Origin: an uncultured Raoultella sp.
GTDB lineage: Bacteria; Pseudomonadota; Gammaproteobacteria; Enterobacterales; Enterobacteriaceae
Length of the DNA: 34,425 nt
Direction of reading: 5' to 3'
NCBI GenBank assembly: GCA_900759445.1
Contig: CAAEVH010000069.1
Location: forward strand, 1 to 34,425
Both the position numbers and the translations under genes were made by a program. How positions within the stretch are numbered: the stretch's first letter is position 1; each line of letters opens with the position of its first letter. A model generated the notes under the pieces. The model was not told the origin of the DNA and did no database searches. It saw nothing but the letters and a program-made list of their open reading frames with translations. Positions 19,096-26,881 of this stretch are shown here, in pieces.

Positions 19096-20244
19096 CGTCA
19101 ACACGGCGTAGCAGATACCGCCTACGACCAGCCCCCAGAATGCAGATCCAACCCCCAATAACGTCAGGCCGCTGGCCGTGACCAAAAACGTAACGATGGC
19201 TGCATCGCGTTCCGCTTCATTATGCAACGCCTGATACAAACTACCGCTAATTGTCCCGAGCAAGGCCAGACCGGCCAGCATCTGGATCCAGCTTACGGGT
19301 AGTGCCGCCATTAGTCCTGTGACTGAACCGCCAAACACCCCAGCCAGAAGATAGAAGACGCCAGCCGCGGCGGCGGCGAGCCAGCGTCGTTTGGCATCAG
19401 GATGCGCTTCGGGACTTTGGCAAATTGCGGCGGTTATGGCGGCAATGCAGATGGAGTAGACGCCAAACGGCGAAAACATCAGCGCCAGCAGGCCGGTAAA
19501 GATAATGAGCGGTGAAACGGGTAATGAATAGCCCGACGCATTCATAGTGGCAATACCTGGGGCATTTTGCGAAGCCATGGTAACCAGAAACAGCGGTAGC
19601 GCAATGCTGATACTGTGGGCAAATGAAAAGTGTGGGGTAATAAACGCAGGCATGACCGGCGACAAAGCCACTCCACTTGTGACAATGTCACCTTTTATTA
19701 GCGCGATAGCGACACCCGCCAGCATCGCGGCGATCGTCGCGTACCGTGGGGCTGTGACTTTAAATACCAGCCATGCCACCAGCATACTACCGCACAAAAT
19801 AAGCTCACTGTTGAGGCTATTAAAGGCCTGCAGACCAAAGCGCAGTAGGATCCCGGCCAGCATGGCTGATGCCAGTGAGTGGGGGATTATTTTCATCAGA
19901 CGGGCAAACAATCCGGTTATGCCGCACAGCACAATCAACGCGTTAGCTACGATAAAAACGCCGATAGCATCCTGAATCGATACCCCGTGCAGACCCGTAA
20001 CCAGCAGCGCGGCGCCAGGTGTTGACCAGGCCGTGAGCACAGGAGCGCGATACCATAACGTCAGCGCCAGCGTACTGACGCCCATTGCAATCCCCAGCGC
20101 GGTCATCCAGCCCGCGATTTGATCGGTGGTCGCACCTGCGGCCAGGGCCGCTTGCCAGATAATGGCAGCCGAGCTGGCGTAACCGACCAGGACAGCCACA
20201 AAACCCGATAATACGGTGGGCAGTGGGATAGAAAATGCGCGCAT
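19078..20244 (-). CDS. ydcO: YdcO, benzoate/H+ symporter (BenE) family permease
   Basis: 388 residues, against 391 in E. coli YdcO, with about 11-12 membrane helices. BenE-family signatures include SAAIIWQAA near the start and TMASQNAPGIATMNASGY in the middle. A good ribosome site, GGAGTGACT, precedes the chosen start at 20244; the open frame continues 20 codons upstream into the promoter and was rejected. The family proton-couples uptake of benzoate-like acids, but the E. coli protein's substrate is unknown. It is divergent from sutR, whose product probably represses it. Its last 18 bases overlap the AraC-type gene. Confidence 0.94.
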   Translation of the reverse strand: MRAFSIPLPTVLSGFVAVLVGYASSAAIIWQAALAAGATTDQIAGWMTALGIAMGVSTLALTLWYRAPVLTAWSTPGAALLVTGLHGVSIQDAIGVFIVANALIVLCGITGLFARLMKIIPHSLASAMLAGILLRFGLQAFNSLNSELILCGSMLVAWLVFKVTAPRYATIAAMLAGVAIALIKGDIVTSGVALSPVMPAFITPHFSFAHSISIALPLFLVTMASQNAPGIATMNASGYSLPVSPLIIFTGLLALMFSPFGVYSICIAAITAAICQSPEAHPDAKRRWLAAAAAGVFYLLAGVFGGSVTGLMAALPVSWIQMLAGLALLGTISGSLYQALHNEAERDAAIVTFLVTASGLTLLGVGSAFWGLVVGGICYAVLTLFRRT

Positions 20245-20254
20245 AGTCACTCCG

Positions 20255-20304
20255 TGTGCGTTATAACGGTCAATCAATGTAGCACTGTGCGTTATAGCGT
20301 ACAA
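20255..20304. promoter_or_regulatory. ydcO promoter with paired SutR-like operators
   Basis: TGTGCGTTATAACG (20255-20268) and TGTGCGTTATAGCG (20286-20299) are direct repeats, 13 of 14 identical and 31 bp apart, about three helical turns. The core CGTTATAACG is a perfect palindrome. On the minus strand TTGTAC (20304-20299), a 17-bp spacer and TACATT (20281-20276) form the ydcO promoter, so one repeat lies in its spacer and the other near the transcription start. This is the geometry of a repressor, most simply SutR. Confidence 0.65.
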
Positions 20305-20349
20305 GTGCTAAGCTGTAGCCTTGAGAAAGGAGAGTCAGGAAGGCGAAAA

Positions 20350-20886
20350 ATGGAAAACTTAACCCACTATCTGGCCACAACGCTCCGCACGCTACGTCAC
20401 CAGCGGGAATGGAGCCTGTCACGTTTGGCGGAGGAAACCGGCGTGTCAAAAGCCATGTTGGGGCAGATTGAGCGCAACGAATCCAGCCCAACGGTGGCGA
20501 CATTGTGGAAAATTGCCACCGGACTGAACGTGCCGTTCTCGACGTTTATTTCACCGCCAGAGTCAGACGGCGCGCCAACATTCGATCCCCAGCAGCAGGC
20601 GATGGTCGTCACGCCATTGTTTCCGTGGGACCCACAGCTGTGCTTCGATCATTTTTCGATACAGCTGGCACCCGGCGCACTCAGTGAATCGACTCCGCAT
20701 GAAACCGGCGTTATAGAGCACGTGGTGGTGATAAATGGGCTGCTGGATATGTGTATTGAGGGGCAGTGGCGCACCATGAAATCCGGCGAGGGGGTGCGTT
20801 TTGCGGGAGACAGGGCGCATAGCTACCGTAACAGTAGCGAACAAACGGTTCACTTTCATTCCCTGATCCATTACCCGCGCGGTTAG
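20350..20886 (+). CDS. sutR: XRE-cupin transcriptional regulator SutR
   Basis: 178 residues, the E. coli SutR (YdcN) length. An XRE-type helix-turn-helix occupies residues 10-65 (SLSRLAEETGVSKAMLGQIE, then SSPTVATLWKIATGLNVPF), followed by a small cupin domain from about 100 to 175 ending HFHSLIHYPRG. E. coli SutR regulates genes linked to sulfur utilisation. ATG 20350 has GGAAGG six bases upstream; a longer frame from 20254 would start inside the operator. It is divergent from ydcO, with likely autoregulatory sites between them. Confidence 0.95.
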   Translation: MENLTHYLATTLRTLRHQREWSLSRLAEETGVSKAMLGQIERNESSPTVATLWKIATGLNVPFSTFISPPESDGAPTFDPQQQAMVVTPLFPWDPQLCFDHFSIQLAPGALSESTPHETGVIEHVVVINGLLDMCIEGQWRTMKSGEGVRFAGDRAHSYRNSSEQTVHFHSLIHYPRG

Positions 20887-20965
20887 TCGGGAAAACTATT
20901 CCGAAAATCCGCGCTTGTGACTACAATAGCCGCCATTTTTACCACTTGTGGATGGTAACAACTGT

Positions 20966-22927
20966 ATGCGCCAGCAGCCTCATCACCTTGAATTGTTAAG
21001 CCCGGCCCGGGATACCGCCATTGCACGTGAAGCCATTTTGCACGGCGCTGACGCCGTTTACATTGGCGGACCGGGTTTTGGCGCGCGTCATAACGCCAGT
21101 AACAGCCTGAAAGATATCGCCGAACTGGTGCCGTTTGCGCATCGTTACGGGGCGAAAATCTTTGTGACGCTGAATACAATCTTGCATGATGATGAGCTGG
21201 AGCCCGCACAGCGATTAATTACCGATCTGTATCAGACCGGCGTTGATGCCCTGATTGTGCAGGATATGGGGATTCTGGAGCTGGATATTCCTCCCATTGA
21301 GCTGCACGCCAGCACCCAATGTGATATTCGCAGCGTCGAGAAGGCGAAGTTTCTTTCTGACGTCGGATTCACCCAAATTGTCCTCGCGCGCGAACTGAGC
21401 CTTGAGCAGATACACGCCATTCATCAGGCTACGGATGCAACTATTGAATTTTTCATTCACGGTGCGCTGTGCGTCGCCTATTCAGGCCAGTGTTATATTT
21501 CACATGCGCAAACCGGACGTAGCGCTAACCGCGGTGACTGTTCTCAGGCTTGTCGCCTGCCGTATACCCTGAAAGACGATCAGGGGCGCGTGGTGTCCTA
21601 TGAAAAACATCTGCTGTCGATGAAAGATAACGATCAGACCGCCAACCTCGGCGCGTTGATTGACGCAGGCGTGCGCTCCTTCAAAATTGAAGGGCGCTAT
21701 AAAGACATGAGCTATGTGAAGAATATTACCGCGCATTATCGTCAGATGCTGGACGCCATTATTGAAGAGCGCGGCGATCTTGCCCGTTCTTCAGCCGGGC
21801 GTACCGAACATTTCTTTACTCCATCCACGGAAAAGACCTTCCATCGCGGCAGCACCGATTATTTTGTGAATGCCCGTAAAGGGGATATCGGCGCATTCGA
21901 CTCACCAAAGTTCATCGGTCTGCCGGTTGGCGAAGTCCTGAAGGTGGCAAAAGATCATCTCGATGTTGAGGTAACAGAACCGCTGGCCAACGGGGATGGT
22001 CTGAACGTGTTAATCAAGCGTGAGGTCGTCGGATTTCGCGCCAACACCGTTGAAAAAACGGGGCACAATCGTTATCGGGTGTGGCCGAATGAAATGCCCG
22101 CCGATCTGCACAAAGTGCGCGCCAACCATCCGCTGAACCGCAATCTCGATCATAACTGGCAGCAAGCGTTGACCAAAACCTCCAGCGAACGCCGCGTCGC
22201 GGTCGATATTGAGCTGGGCGGCTGGCAGGAACAGTTGATCCTGACGCTCACCAGTGAGGAGGGGGTGAGTATCACCCATACGCTGGACGGCCAGTTTGAG
22301 GAAGCGAACAATGCAGAAAAAGCGTTGAGCAACCTAAAGGATGGCCTGGCAAAGCTGGGACAAACGCTGTATTACGCCCGTAATATTCAGGTGAATCTGC
22401 CGGGAGCATTGTTCGTGCCGAACGGTCAACTGAATCAGCTGCGACGTGAAGCGGTCGACATGCTGGATGCAGCTCGTTTGCAAAACTATCAGCGCGGTCG
22501 CCGTAAACCGGTTGCCCAGCCGGCGCCGGTTTACCCGCAAACGCATCTGAGCTTTCTGGCTAACGTCTACAACCATAAAGCGCGAGAGTTTTATCACCGT
22601 TATGGCGTGCAGTTGATTGATGCCGCCTATGAGGCGCATGAAGAAAAGGGCGATGTGCCGGTGATGATCACCAAACATTGCCTGCGTTTTGCGTTTAACC
22701 TGTGTCCGAAACAGGCGAAAGGAAATATCAAAAGCTGGAAAGCCACGCCGATGCAGCTGGTTAACGGCGACGAGGTCCTGACGCTGAAATTTGATTGCCG
22801 ACCGTGCGAAATGCACGTGATCGGCAAGATGAAACATCACATTCTGAAGATGCCGTTGCCGGGCAGCGTGGTGGCTTCCGTCAGCCCTGAAGAACTGCTG
22901 AAAACGTTGCCAAAGCGTAAAAGCTAA
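20966..22927 (+). CDS. rlhA: 23S rRNA 5-hydroxycytidine C2501 synthase RlhA
   Basis: A U32-peptidase-family protein (formerly YdcP) that hydroxylates C2501 of 23S rRNA, in a prephenate- and iron-dependent way in E. coli. ATG 20966 gives 653 residues, matching the E. coli start in register (MRQQPHHLELLSPARD); an earlier in-frame ATG at 20948 is less likely. The U32 signature region EFFIHGALCVAYSGQCY and the following cysteines in NRGDCSQACRLPY form a probable Fe-S cluster site. A C-terminal domain has further cysteines (FNLCPKQ, FDCRPCEMH). It follows sutR by 79 bases in the same direction and may be partly co-transcribed. Confidence 0.95.
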   Translation: MRQQPHHLELLSPARDTAIAREAILHGADAVYIGGPGFGARHNASNSLKDIAELVPFAHRYGAKIFVTLNTILHDDELEPAQRLITDLYQTGVDALIVQDMGILELDIPPIELHASTQCDIRSVEKAKFLSDVGFTQIVLARELSLEQIHAIHQATDATIEFFIHGALCVAYSGQCYISHAQTGRSANRGDCSQACRLPYTLKDDQGRVVSYEKHLLSMKDNDQTANLGALIDAGVRSFKIEGRYKDMSYVKNITAHYRQMLDAIIEERGDLARSSAGRTEHFFTPSTEKTFHRGSTDYFVNARKGDIGAFDSPKFIGLPVGEVLKVAKDHLDVEVTEPLANGDGLNVLIKREVVGFRANTVEKTGHNRYRVWPNEMPADLHKVRANHPLNRNLDHNWQQALTKTSSERRVAVDIELGGWQEQLILTLTSEEGVSITHTLDGQFEEANNAEKALSNLKDGLAKLGQTLYYARNIQVNLPGALFVPNGQLNQLRREAVDMLDAARLQNYQRGRRKPVAQPAPVYPQTHLSFLANVYNHKAREFYHRYGVQLIDAAYEAHEEKGDVPVMITKHCLRFAFNLCPKQAKGNIKSWKATPMQLVNGDEVLTLKFDCRPCEMHVIGKMKHHILKMPLPGSVVASVSPEELLKTLPKRKS

Positions 22928-22930
22928 CGG

Positions 22931-23161
22931 TTAGCTCTGATGTGTATCGGGTTTGCGTGATTTTTGCCAGTAATGGTGTTCGCGAAGATCGGCGGCGGAT
23001 TCTTCCGCCGTCATTCGTAGTTCATCGCTGTCGGCCGTGTGTCGTAATAAGTGATCGGCATCCTGCACCTGAAGATATTCATGTCCCTGATTAGTAGCGA
23101 GAAGCTGACCGGAAAAAAGCGCGCTGGCCAGCAATAACACCGTTAACCCTTTCTTAAACAT
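22931..23161 (-). CDS. yncJ: Small secreted protein YncJ
   Basis: 76 residues: a signal peptide (MFKKGLTVLLLASALFSGQLLA) then a short charged, periplasmic mature part rich in His, Glu and Asp (LRHTADSDELRMTAEESAADLREHHYWQKSRKP as separate pieces HTADSDELR and REHHYWQKS).  It resembles E. coli YncJ, a gene of unknown function. Two ATGs occur in tandem (23164 and 23161). GAGGG is better spaced for the second, which also matches E. coli. The gene is convergent with rlhA, with only three bases between the stops. An inverted repeat upstream (23239-23260) may be an operator. Confidence 0.88.
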   Translation of the reverse strand: MFKKGLTVLLLASALFSGQLLATNQGHEYLQVQDADHLLRHTADSDELRMTAEESAADLREHHYWQKSRKPDTHQS

Positions 23162-23238
23162 CATGCACCCTCTGGTACGTTAGCTGCGGAATTGACGATA
23201 ATTTCGCCAGGTGACTATTCAATATTTTAATCGGGTTA

Positions 23239-23260
23239 ATGACAATCTCTGTTTTGTCAT
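23239..23260. promoter_or_regulatory. Inverted repeat upstream of yncJ
   Basis: ATGACAA (23239-23245), an 8-bp spacer, then TTGTCAT (23254-23260) form a perfect 7-bp inverted repeat, 78 bases before the yncJ start. It is a plausible protein-binding site; the factor is unknown. Confidence 0.4.
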
Positions 23261-23305
23261 TTCGATGTTTTTTACATTTTTGTTTAGATAACGTTGGGAT
23301 TTGTC

Positions 23306-23336
23306 ACAACCGGGCAGTGCAGCGCTGCCCGGTTGT
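23306..23336. terminator. Strong stem-loop after the cio operon
   Basis: ACAACCGGGCAG (23306-23317) pairs perfectly with CTGCCCGGTTGT (23325-23336) around a 7-base loop, 14 bases after the stop of the small cio subunit. A T run is missing on the minus strand (TGACAAATC follows), so it may act as an mRNA 3' stabiliser or a weak terminator. Confidence 0.6.
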
Positions 23337-23350
23337 TATCAGAGAGAGAA

Positions 23351-23476
23351 TCAGGATTTAAATCCGGCGGCCGTCATCAAGAGACGAAAGAACATACCAA
23401 CGGCGGCCAGGGCCAGCACGCTGCCGCCCCAGAGGATCACCAGCCACATCAGGCGTTTCCAGATTGTTTGTTGCAT
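23351..23476 (-). CDS. DUF2474 small subunit of the bd-type oxidase
   Basis: A 41-residue single-pass membrane protein that begins MQQTIWKRLMW, continues with a hydrophobic helix (VILWGGSVLALAAVGMFF) and ends in a short polar tail (AAGFKS). Its ATG overlaps the cioB stop codon by one base (TGATG), so it is translationally coupled. Position and form match the DUF2474 proteins that accompany CioAB-type oxidases and are analogous to CydX, which stabilises haem binding in cytochrome bd-I. It was found by reading the minus strand downstream of cioB. Confidence 0.85.
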   Translation of the reverse strand: MQQTIWKRLMWLVILWGGSVLALAAVGMFFRLLMTAAGFKS

Positions 23477-24486
23477 CAATGATACCCCTCACCATGTTGA
23501 ACTTTGCCGCGGAAAACGTAGTAGCTCCAGAAGGTGTACACCAGGATTATCGGGATAATCAGCAGCGCGCCAACCAACATAAAGCCCTGACTCTGCGCCG
23601 GAGCTGCCGCCTGCCACAGCGTAATGGACGGTGGAATGATGTGGGGCCAGATACTGATCCCCAGCCCGCTGAACCCGAGAAAAATCAGCCCCAGCGTCAA
23701 TACAAAAGGCAGCGTATGGCTGTTTTGCTGACCCAGCGAGCGCCACAGCCAGAGGCTAATCAGCGCAACCAGGAGCGGAACCGGCATCAGGAACCACAGA
23801 TTGGGCAGGCTAAACCAACGCTCGGCAATGGCGCTGTGCGCCAGCGGCGTCCACAGGCTGATAATGGCAATGACAACCAGCATCGCCAGCAGCAGTTTTC
23901 TTGCCACGCAGCGCATTTTATCCTGCAACGGATTTTCGCTTTTCATCACCAGCCATGTTGCCCCCAACAGGGCGTAGGCTACAACCAGGCCCACGCCGCA
24001 GAACAGGGTAAAGGGGGTCAGCCAGTCGAAAGGACCGCCGCTGTAGCTGCGTCCGGTGACGGAAAATCCATTGAGTACGGCACCGACCACAATACCCTGA
24101 GTGAATGTCGCGAGGATTGAACCGCCGAGAAAAGCTTTATCCCAGAATGGTCGATGCGCCGGCGTGGCTTTGAAGCGAAACTCAAACGCGACGCCGCGAA
24201 ATATCAGGCCGATGAGCATCAGGGTCAACGGGATCGTCAGCGCATCGACAATCACCGCATAGGCCAGGGGAAAAGCGCCGAATAATCCGGCGCCACCCAA
24301 CACCAGCCAGGTTTCATTACCGTCCCATACCGGGGCGACGCTGTTGACCATCACATCGCGGTCATCCGCATCCGAAATCGCAGGGAATAAAATACCGATC
24401 CCGAGATCAAAACCGTCCATCACGATATACATCAGCGTGGCGAACACGATAATTACAAACCAGATAACTGATAAATCGATACCCAT
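23476..24486 (-). CDS. cioB: Cytochrome bd-type quinol oxidase subunit II (CioB/CydB family)
   Basis: 336 residues with eight or nine membrane helices. The N-terminal signature GFDLG is at residues 25-29, and WDGNETW at 54-60 carries the conserved acidic residue Glu58 that lies on the proton path in cytochrome bd. GVAFEFR follows, as in the CydB family. It partners the subunit I encoded immediately upstream to reduce oxygen to water with electrons from quinol. The start overlaps the cioA stop (TAATG), and the end overlaps the DUF2474 start. The name cioB follows from the partner's short Q-loop; cydB is the generic label. Confidence 0.92.
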   Translation of the reverse strand: MGIDLSVIWFVIIVFATLMYIVMDGFDLGIGILFPAISDADDRDVMVNSVAPVWDGNETWLVLGGAGLFGAFPLAYAVIVDALTIPLTLMLIGLIFRGVAFEFRFKATPAHRPFWDKAFLGGSILATFTQGIVVGAVLNGFSVTGRSYSGGPFDWLTPFTLFCGVGLVVAYALLGATWLVMKSENPLQDKMRCVARKLLLAMLVVIAIISLWTPLAHSAIAERWFSLPNLWFLMPVPLLVALISLWLWRSLGQQNSHTLPFVLTLGLIFLGFSGLGISIWPHIIPPSITLWQAAAPAQSQGFMLVGALLIIPIILVYTFWSYYVFRGKVQHGEGYH

Positions 24487-25889
24487 TAGCGGTGTGCCTC
24501 CGGTTGAGAATCGAGAACAACAGCAGAAAGCGGCCGTGCCGGCGTGCCTGTTGGTGGAATGGTCGGCTCATCTTCCTGTGGCCCTTTGCGGATCAGGCGG
24601 ATCATGTAGCTGTAACCCACGCCAAACACCGAGCTATACACAACAAAGAAAGACAGTAGGCTGATGCTCATATGTAAATCACCATGTGCGGAAACCGCAT
24701 CCGCCGTACGTTGCAAACCGTAAACCACCCACGGCTGACGGCCAACTTCGGTGGTCACCCAGCCAGCAAGGATGGCAATCAGACCGGAGGGCCCCATCCA
24801 CAATGCAAAGCGCAGGAAAGGACGTGAGGTGTATAGCCGCTCCTTATAACGCAGCCACAGGGCAAACGCGCCCAGCAGGATCATCAGCATGCCTAACCCT
24901 GCCATAATGCGAAACGACCAGAACACGATGGTGGAATTGGGCCTGTCCTCCTTCGGAAATTCTTTTAACGCCGGGACCTGTTTATCCAGACTATGAGTCA
25001 GGATCAGGCTGCCCAGCGCCGGGATTTCCAGCCCATAGCGGGTGCGCTCCTGCTCCATATCCGGCCAGCCGAACAACAGCAGCGGGGTCGGTTCACCGGG
25101 CGGATTTTCCCAGTGTCCTTCAATCGCCGCAATTTTTGCAGGCTGGTGCTTCAGCGTATTCAACCCGTGCATATCGCCAATTAAGGCTTGCAGCGGGGCG
25201 ACGATTAACGTCATCCACAGCGCCATTGAAAACATCGCGCGAATTGCTGGCGTGCTATTACCGCGCAATAAATGCCATGCGGCTGATGCCGCGACAAACA
25301 GCGCGCTGCTCAGGAAGGCGGCAACGGACATATGCAGCAAACGATAAGGGAAGGAAGGATTGAAAATCACGGCGAACCAGTCGACGGGAACGACTTGCCC
25401 GTTAACAATTTCATAGCCCTGTGGCGTTTGCATCCAGCTGTTGGAGGCGAGGATCCAGAAGGTAGAAATAATAGTACCCAGCGCAACCATACAGGTTGCG
25501 AAGAAGTGAAGTCCTGGGCCAACCCGGTTCCAGCCAAACAGCATTACCCCGAGGAAGCCCGCTTCGAGGAAGAAGGCGGTTAATACTTCATAGGTCAGCA
25601 GCGGCCCGGTGATGCTACCGGCGAACTCAGAAAAACCACTCCAGTTCGTGCCGAACTGATAAGCCATCACCAGCCCGGAAACCACGCCCATACCAAAGTT
25701 TACGGCGAATATTTTCGACCAGAAATGGTATAGCGAGCGCCAGGTCGGATTTTTCGTTTTTAACCATAACCCTTCGAGCACCGCCAGATAACTGGCGAGG
25801 CCAATGGTAATCGCCGGAAAGATGATGTGAAAGGATACCGTAAACGCGAACTGGACCCTCGCCAGGTGAAACGCGTCAAGACCGAACAT
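24486..25889 (-). CDS. cioA: Cytochrome bd-type quinol oxidase subunit I, cyanide-insensitive (CioA) type
   Basis: 467 residues. His21 (SFHIIFP) and His186 (RLLHMSVA) are the expected haem ligands, and the Met ligand probably lies in FWSFRIMAG. Glu101 and Glu109 in YEVLTAFFLEAGF are the conserved acids near haems b595/d. GRQPWVVYG is family-diagnostic. The Q-loop lacks the long insertion of E. coli CydA, which places it with Pseudomonas CioA. GGAG sits seven bases before ATG 25889; a TTG six codons earlier was rejected. It is the first gene of the cioA-cioB-DUF2474 operon and is divergent from hicA. Such oxidases support respiration under cyanide, sulfide or nitric oxide stress. Confidence 0.93.
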   Translation of the reverse strand: MFGLDAFHLARVQFAFTVSFHIIFPAITIGLASYLAVLEGLWLKTKNPTWRSLYHFWSKIFAVNFGMGVVSGLVMAYQFGTNWSGFSEFAGSITGPLLTYEVLTAFFLEAGFLGVMLFGWNRVGPGLHFFATCMVALGTIISTFWILASNSWMQTPQGYEIVNGQVVPVDWFAVIFNPSFPYRLLHMSVAAFLSSALFVAASAAWHLLRGNSTPAIRAMFSMALWMTLIVAPLQALIGDMHGLNTLKHQPAKIAAIEGHWENPPGEPTPLLLFGWPDMEQERTRYGLEIPALGSLILTHSLDKQVPALKEFPKEDRPNSTIVFWSFRIMAGLGMLMILLGAFALWLRYKERLYTSRPFLRFALWMGPSGLIAILAGWVTTEVGRQPWVVYGLQRTADAVSAHGDLHMSISLLSFFVVYSSVFGVGYSYMIRLIRKGPQEDEPTIPPTGTPARPLSAVVLDSQPEAHR

Positions 25890-25970
25890 GCTTAGCTCCG
25901 CAGGCAAAATTGATTTGGCGCAATTCTAAGGCTGCGAAGCAATGGAAGGCAGAAACAGAACAGTTCTTTT

Positions 25971-26003
25971 TAACCATAACAGTTGTCGTGCTGTTATAGG
26001 TTA
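25971..26003. promoter_or_regulatory. Inverted repeat in the cioA-hicA divergent region
   Basis: TAACC then ATAACAG (25971-25982), an 8-bp spacer, then CTGTTAT and GGTTA (25991-26003) form a 12-bp inverted repeat with one bulged base. E. coli HicB represses its own promoter by binding inverted repeats, so this is a candidate HicB operator, though it lies about 150 bases from hicA and nearer to cioA. A second palindrome, CGCTA-TCAC-TAGCG, lies at 26076-26089. Confidence 0.5.
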
Positions 26004-26128
26004 GCCTGGCTGATATGAAATCTTGAACCTGGATTCCTGTTATTGAATCGCGTCCTCCCCATGCGAGTGATTTTACGCTATCACTAGCGAGGTAATGAAA
26101 AGGTAATCATAAATGTTTACTTTGCGCA

Positions 26129-26151
26129 TATAATAGACGACAGGGAGGCGC
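26129..26151 (+). promoter_or_regulatory. hicAB -10 element and ribosome site
   Basis: A perfect TATAAT (26129-26134) without a convincing -35 lies 18 bases before the hicA GTG, with GGGAGG (26142-26147) as ribosome site. In E. coli two hicAB promoters are known, one CRP/Sxy-dependent and one repressed by HicB; I cannot tell which this is. Confidence 0.5.
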
Positions 26152-26152
26152 A

Positions 26153-26341
26153 GTGAAGCAAAGTGAGTTCAGACGCTGGCTTGAATCTCAGGGAGTGGCT
26201 GTTACAAACGGCTCAAATCATCTGAAGTTGAGGTACCAGGGAAGGCGTAGCGTTATGCCCAGGCATCCTGGTGATGAAATAAAAGAAGCCTTGCGAAAAT
26301 CGATCCTGAAGCAGCTTGGCTTACAGTCATCATCAATATGA
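26153..26341 (+). CDS. hicA: Type II toxin HicA, mRNA interferase
   Basis: A 62-residue small basic double-stranded-RNA-binding-fold toxin that cleaves mRNA and tmRNA. The catalytic His23 is in GSNHLKLRYQGRRSVMPRHP, the family signature. Translation starts at GTG 26153, the only start compatible with the ribosome site GGGAGG. The C-terminal tail (GLQSSSI) is four residues longer than in E. coli. The stop is 10 bases before hicB. The reading frame is intact, so the toxin is likely functional and must be held by HicB. Confidence 0.95.
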   Translation: MKQSEFRRWLESQGVAVTNGSNHLKLRYQGRRSVMPRHPGDEIKEALRKSILKQLGLQSSSI

Positions 26342-26351
26342 GGTTAATTAT

Positions 26352-26789
26352 ATGAGAGATTTTGAAAAAATCATGCGTTATCCCGTTAATCTAATCCCCG
26401 CCGTGGAAGGTGGATTCGTGGTTTCTTTCCCGGATATTCCTGAAGCATTAACTCAGGGCGAAACCCGTCATGGGGCTTTGCAGGCTGCGCAGTCTGCATT
26501 GGTGACCGCTTTTGAATTCTATTTCGACGATAACGAACCGATTCCTTTACCTTCGGCGGTTGGCACTGAAGGTGACTATGTGGAAATCCCCCTGAGCATT
26601 GCATCGAAGGTTCTTTTGTTAAATGCCTTTCTTGAATCAAAAATCACCCAGCAGGAGCTGGCAAACAGGATTGGCAGGCCTAAGCAGGAAATTACCCGTT
26701 TGTTCGATTTAAAGCACGCGACAAAAATTGATGCTGTGCAAATAGCTGCACGCGCCTTAGGCAAGGAGCTGTCAGTAACGATGTTGTAA
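26352..26789 (+). CDS. hicB: Type II antitoxin and repressor HicB
   Basis: Neutralises HicA and represses the operon. From ATG 26352 (GAGG about 8 bases upstream) it has 145 residues; ATG 26373 would give the 138-residue form I recall for E. coli. The N-terminal part is the partly degenerate RNase-H-like HicB fold (RYPVNLIPAVEGGFVVSFPD, IPEALTQGET). The C-terminal 55 residues form a helix-turn-helix (TQQELANRIGRPKQEITRLF) for DNA binding. It is co-transcribed with hicA and followed by a palindrome in front of ydcR. Confidence 0.95.
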   Translation: MRDFEKIMRYPVNLIPAVEGGFVVSFPDIPEALTQGETRHGALQAAQSALVTAFEFYFDDNEPIPLPSAVGTEGDYVEIPLSIASKVLLLNAFLESKITQQELANRIGRPKQEITRLFDLKHATKIDAVQIAARALGKELSVTML

Positions 26790-26809
26790 AACTGTTAACT
26801 ATAACAGTT
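26790..26809. promoter_or_regulatory. Palindrome between hicB and ydcR
   Basis: AACTGTTA (26790-26797), ACTA, then TAACAGTT (26802-26809) form a perfect 8-bp inverted repeat one base after the hicB stop and 72 bases before ydcR. It shares ATAACAGTT with the inverted repeat at 25971-26003. No T run follows, so an operator for YdcR or HicB is more likely than a terminator. Confidence 0.5.
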
Positions 26810-26881
26810 ATAAAAAATACCCTGATTATGTAAACTGATATATACAGTGCTTGTCACCGACACCGATTATCAGGACGAAAA

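Noticed and set aside
23464..24120. 218-codon plus-strand frame opposite cioB
   Set aside because: It is antisense to a well-supported membrane subunit; its Gln/Pro/Arg-rich composition is that expected from the reverse complement of hydrophobic codons.
26153..26789. hicAB as a novel defence system
   Set aside because: Both genes are ordinary HicA and HicB proteins in the location I recall for E. coli; no associated defence genes are present.
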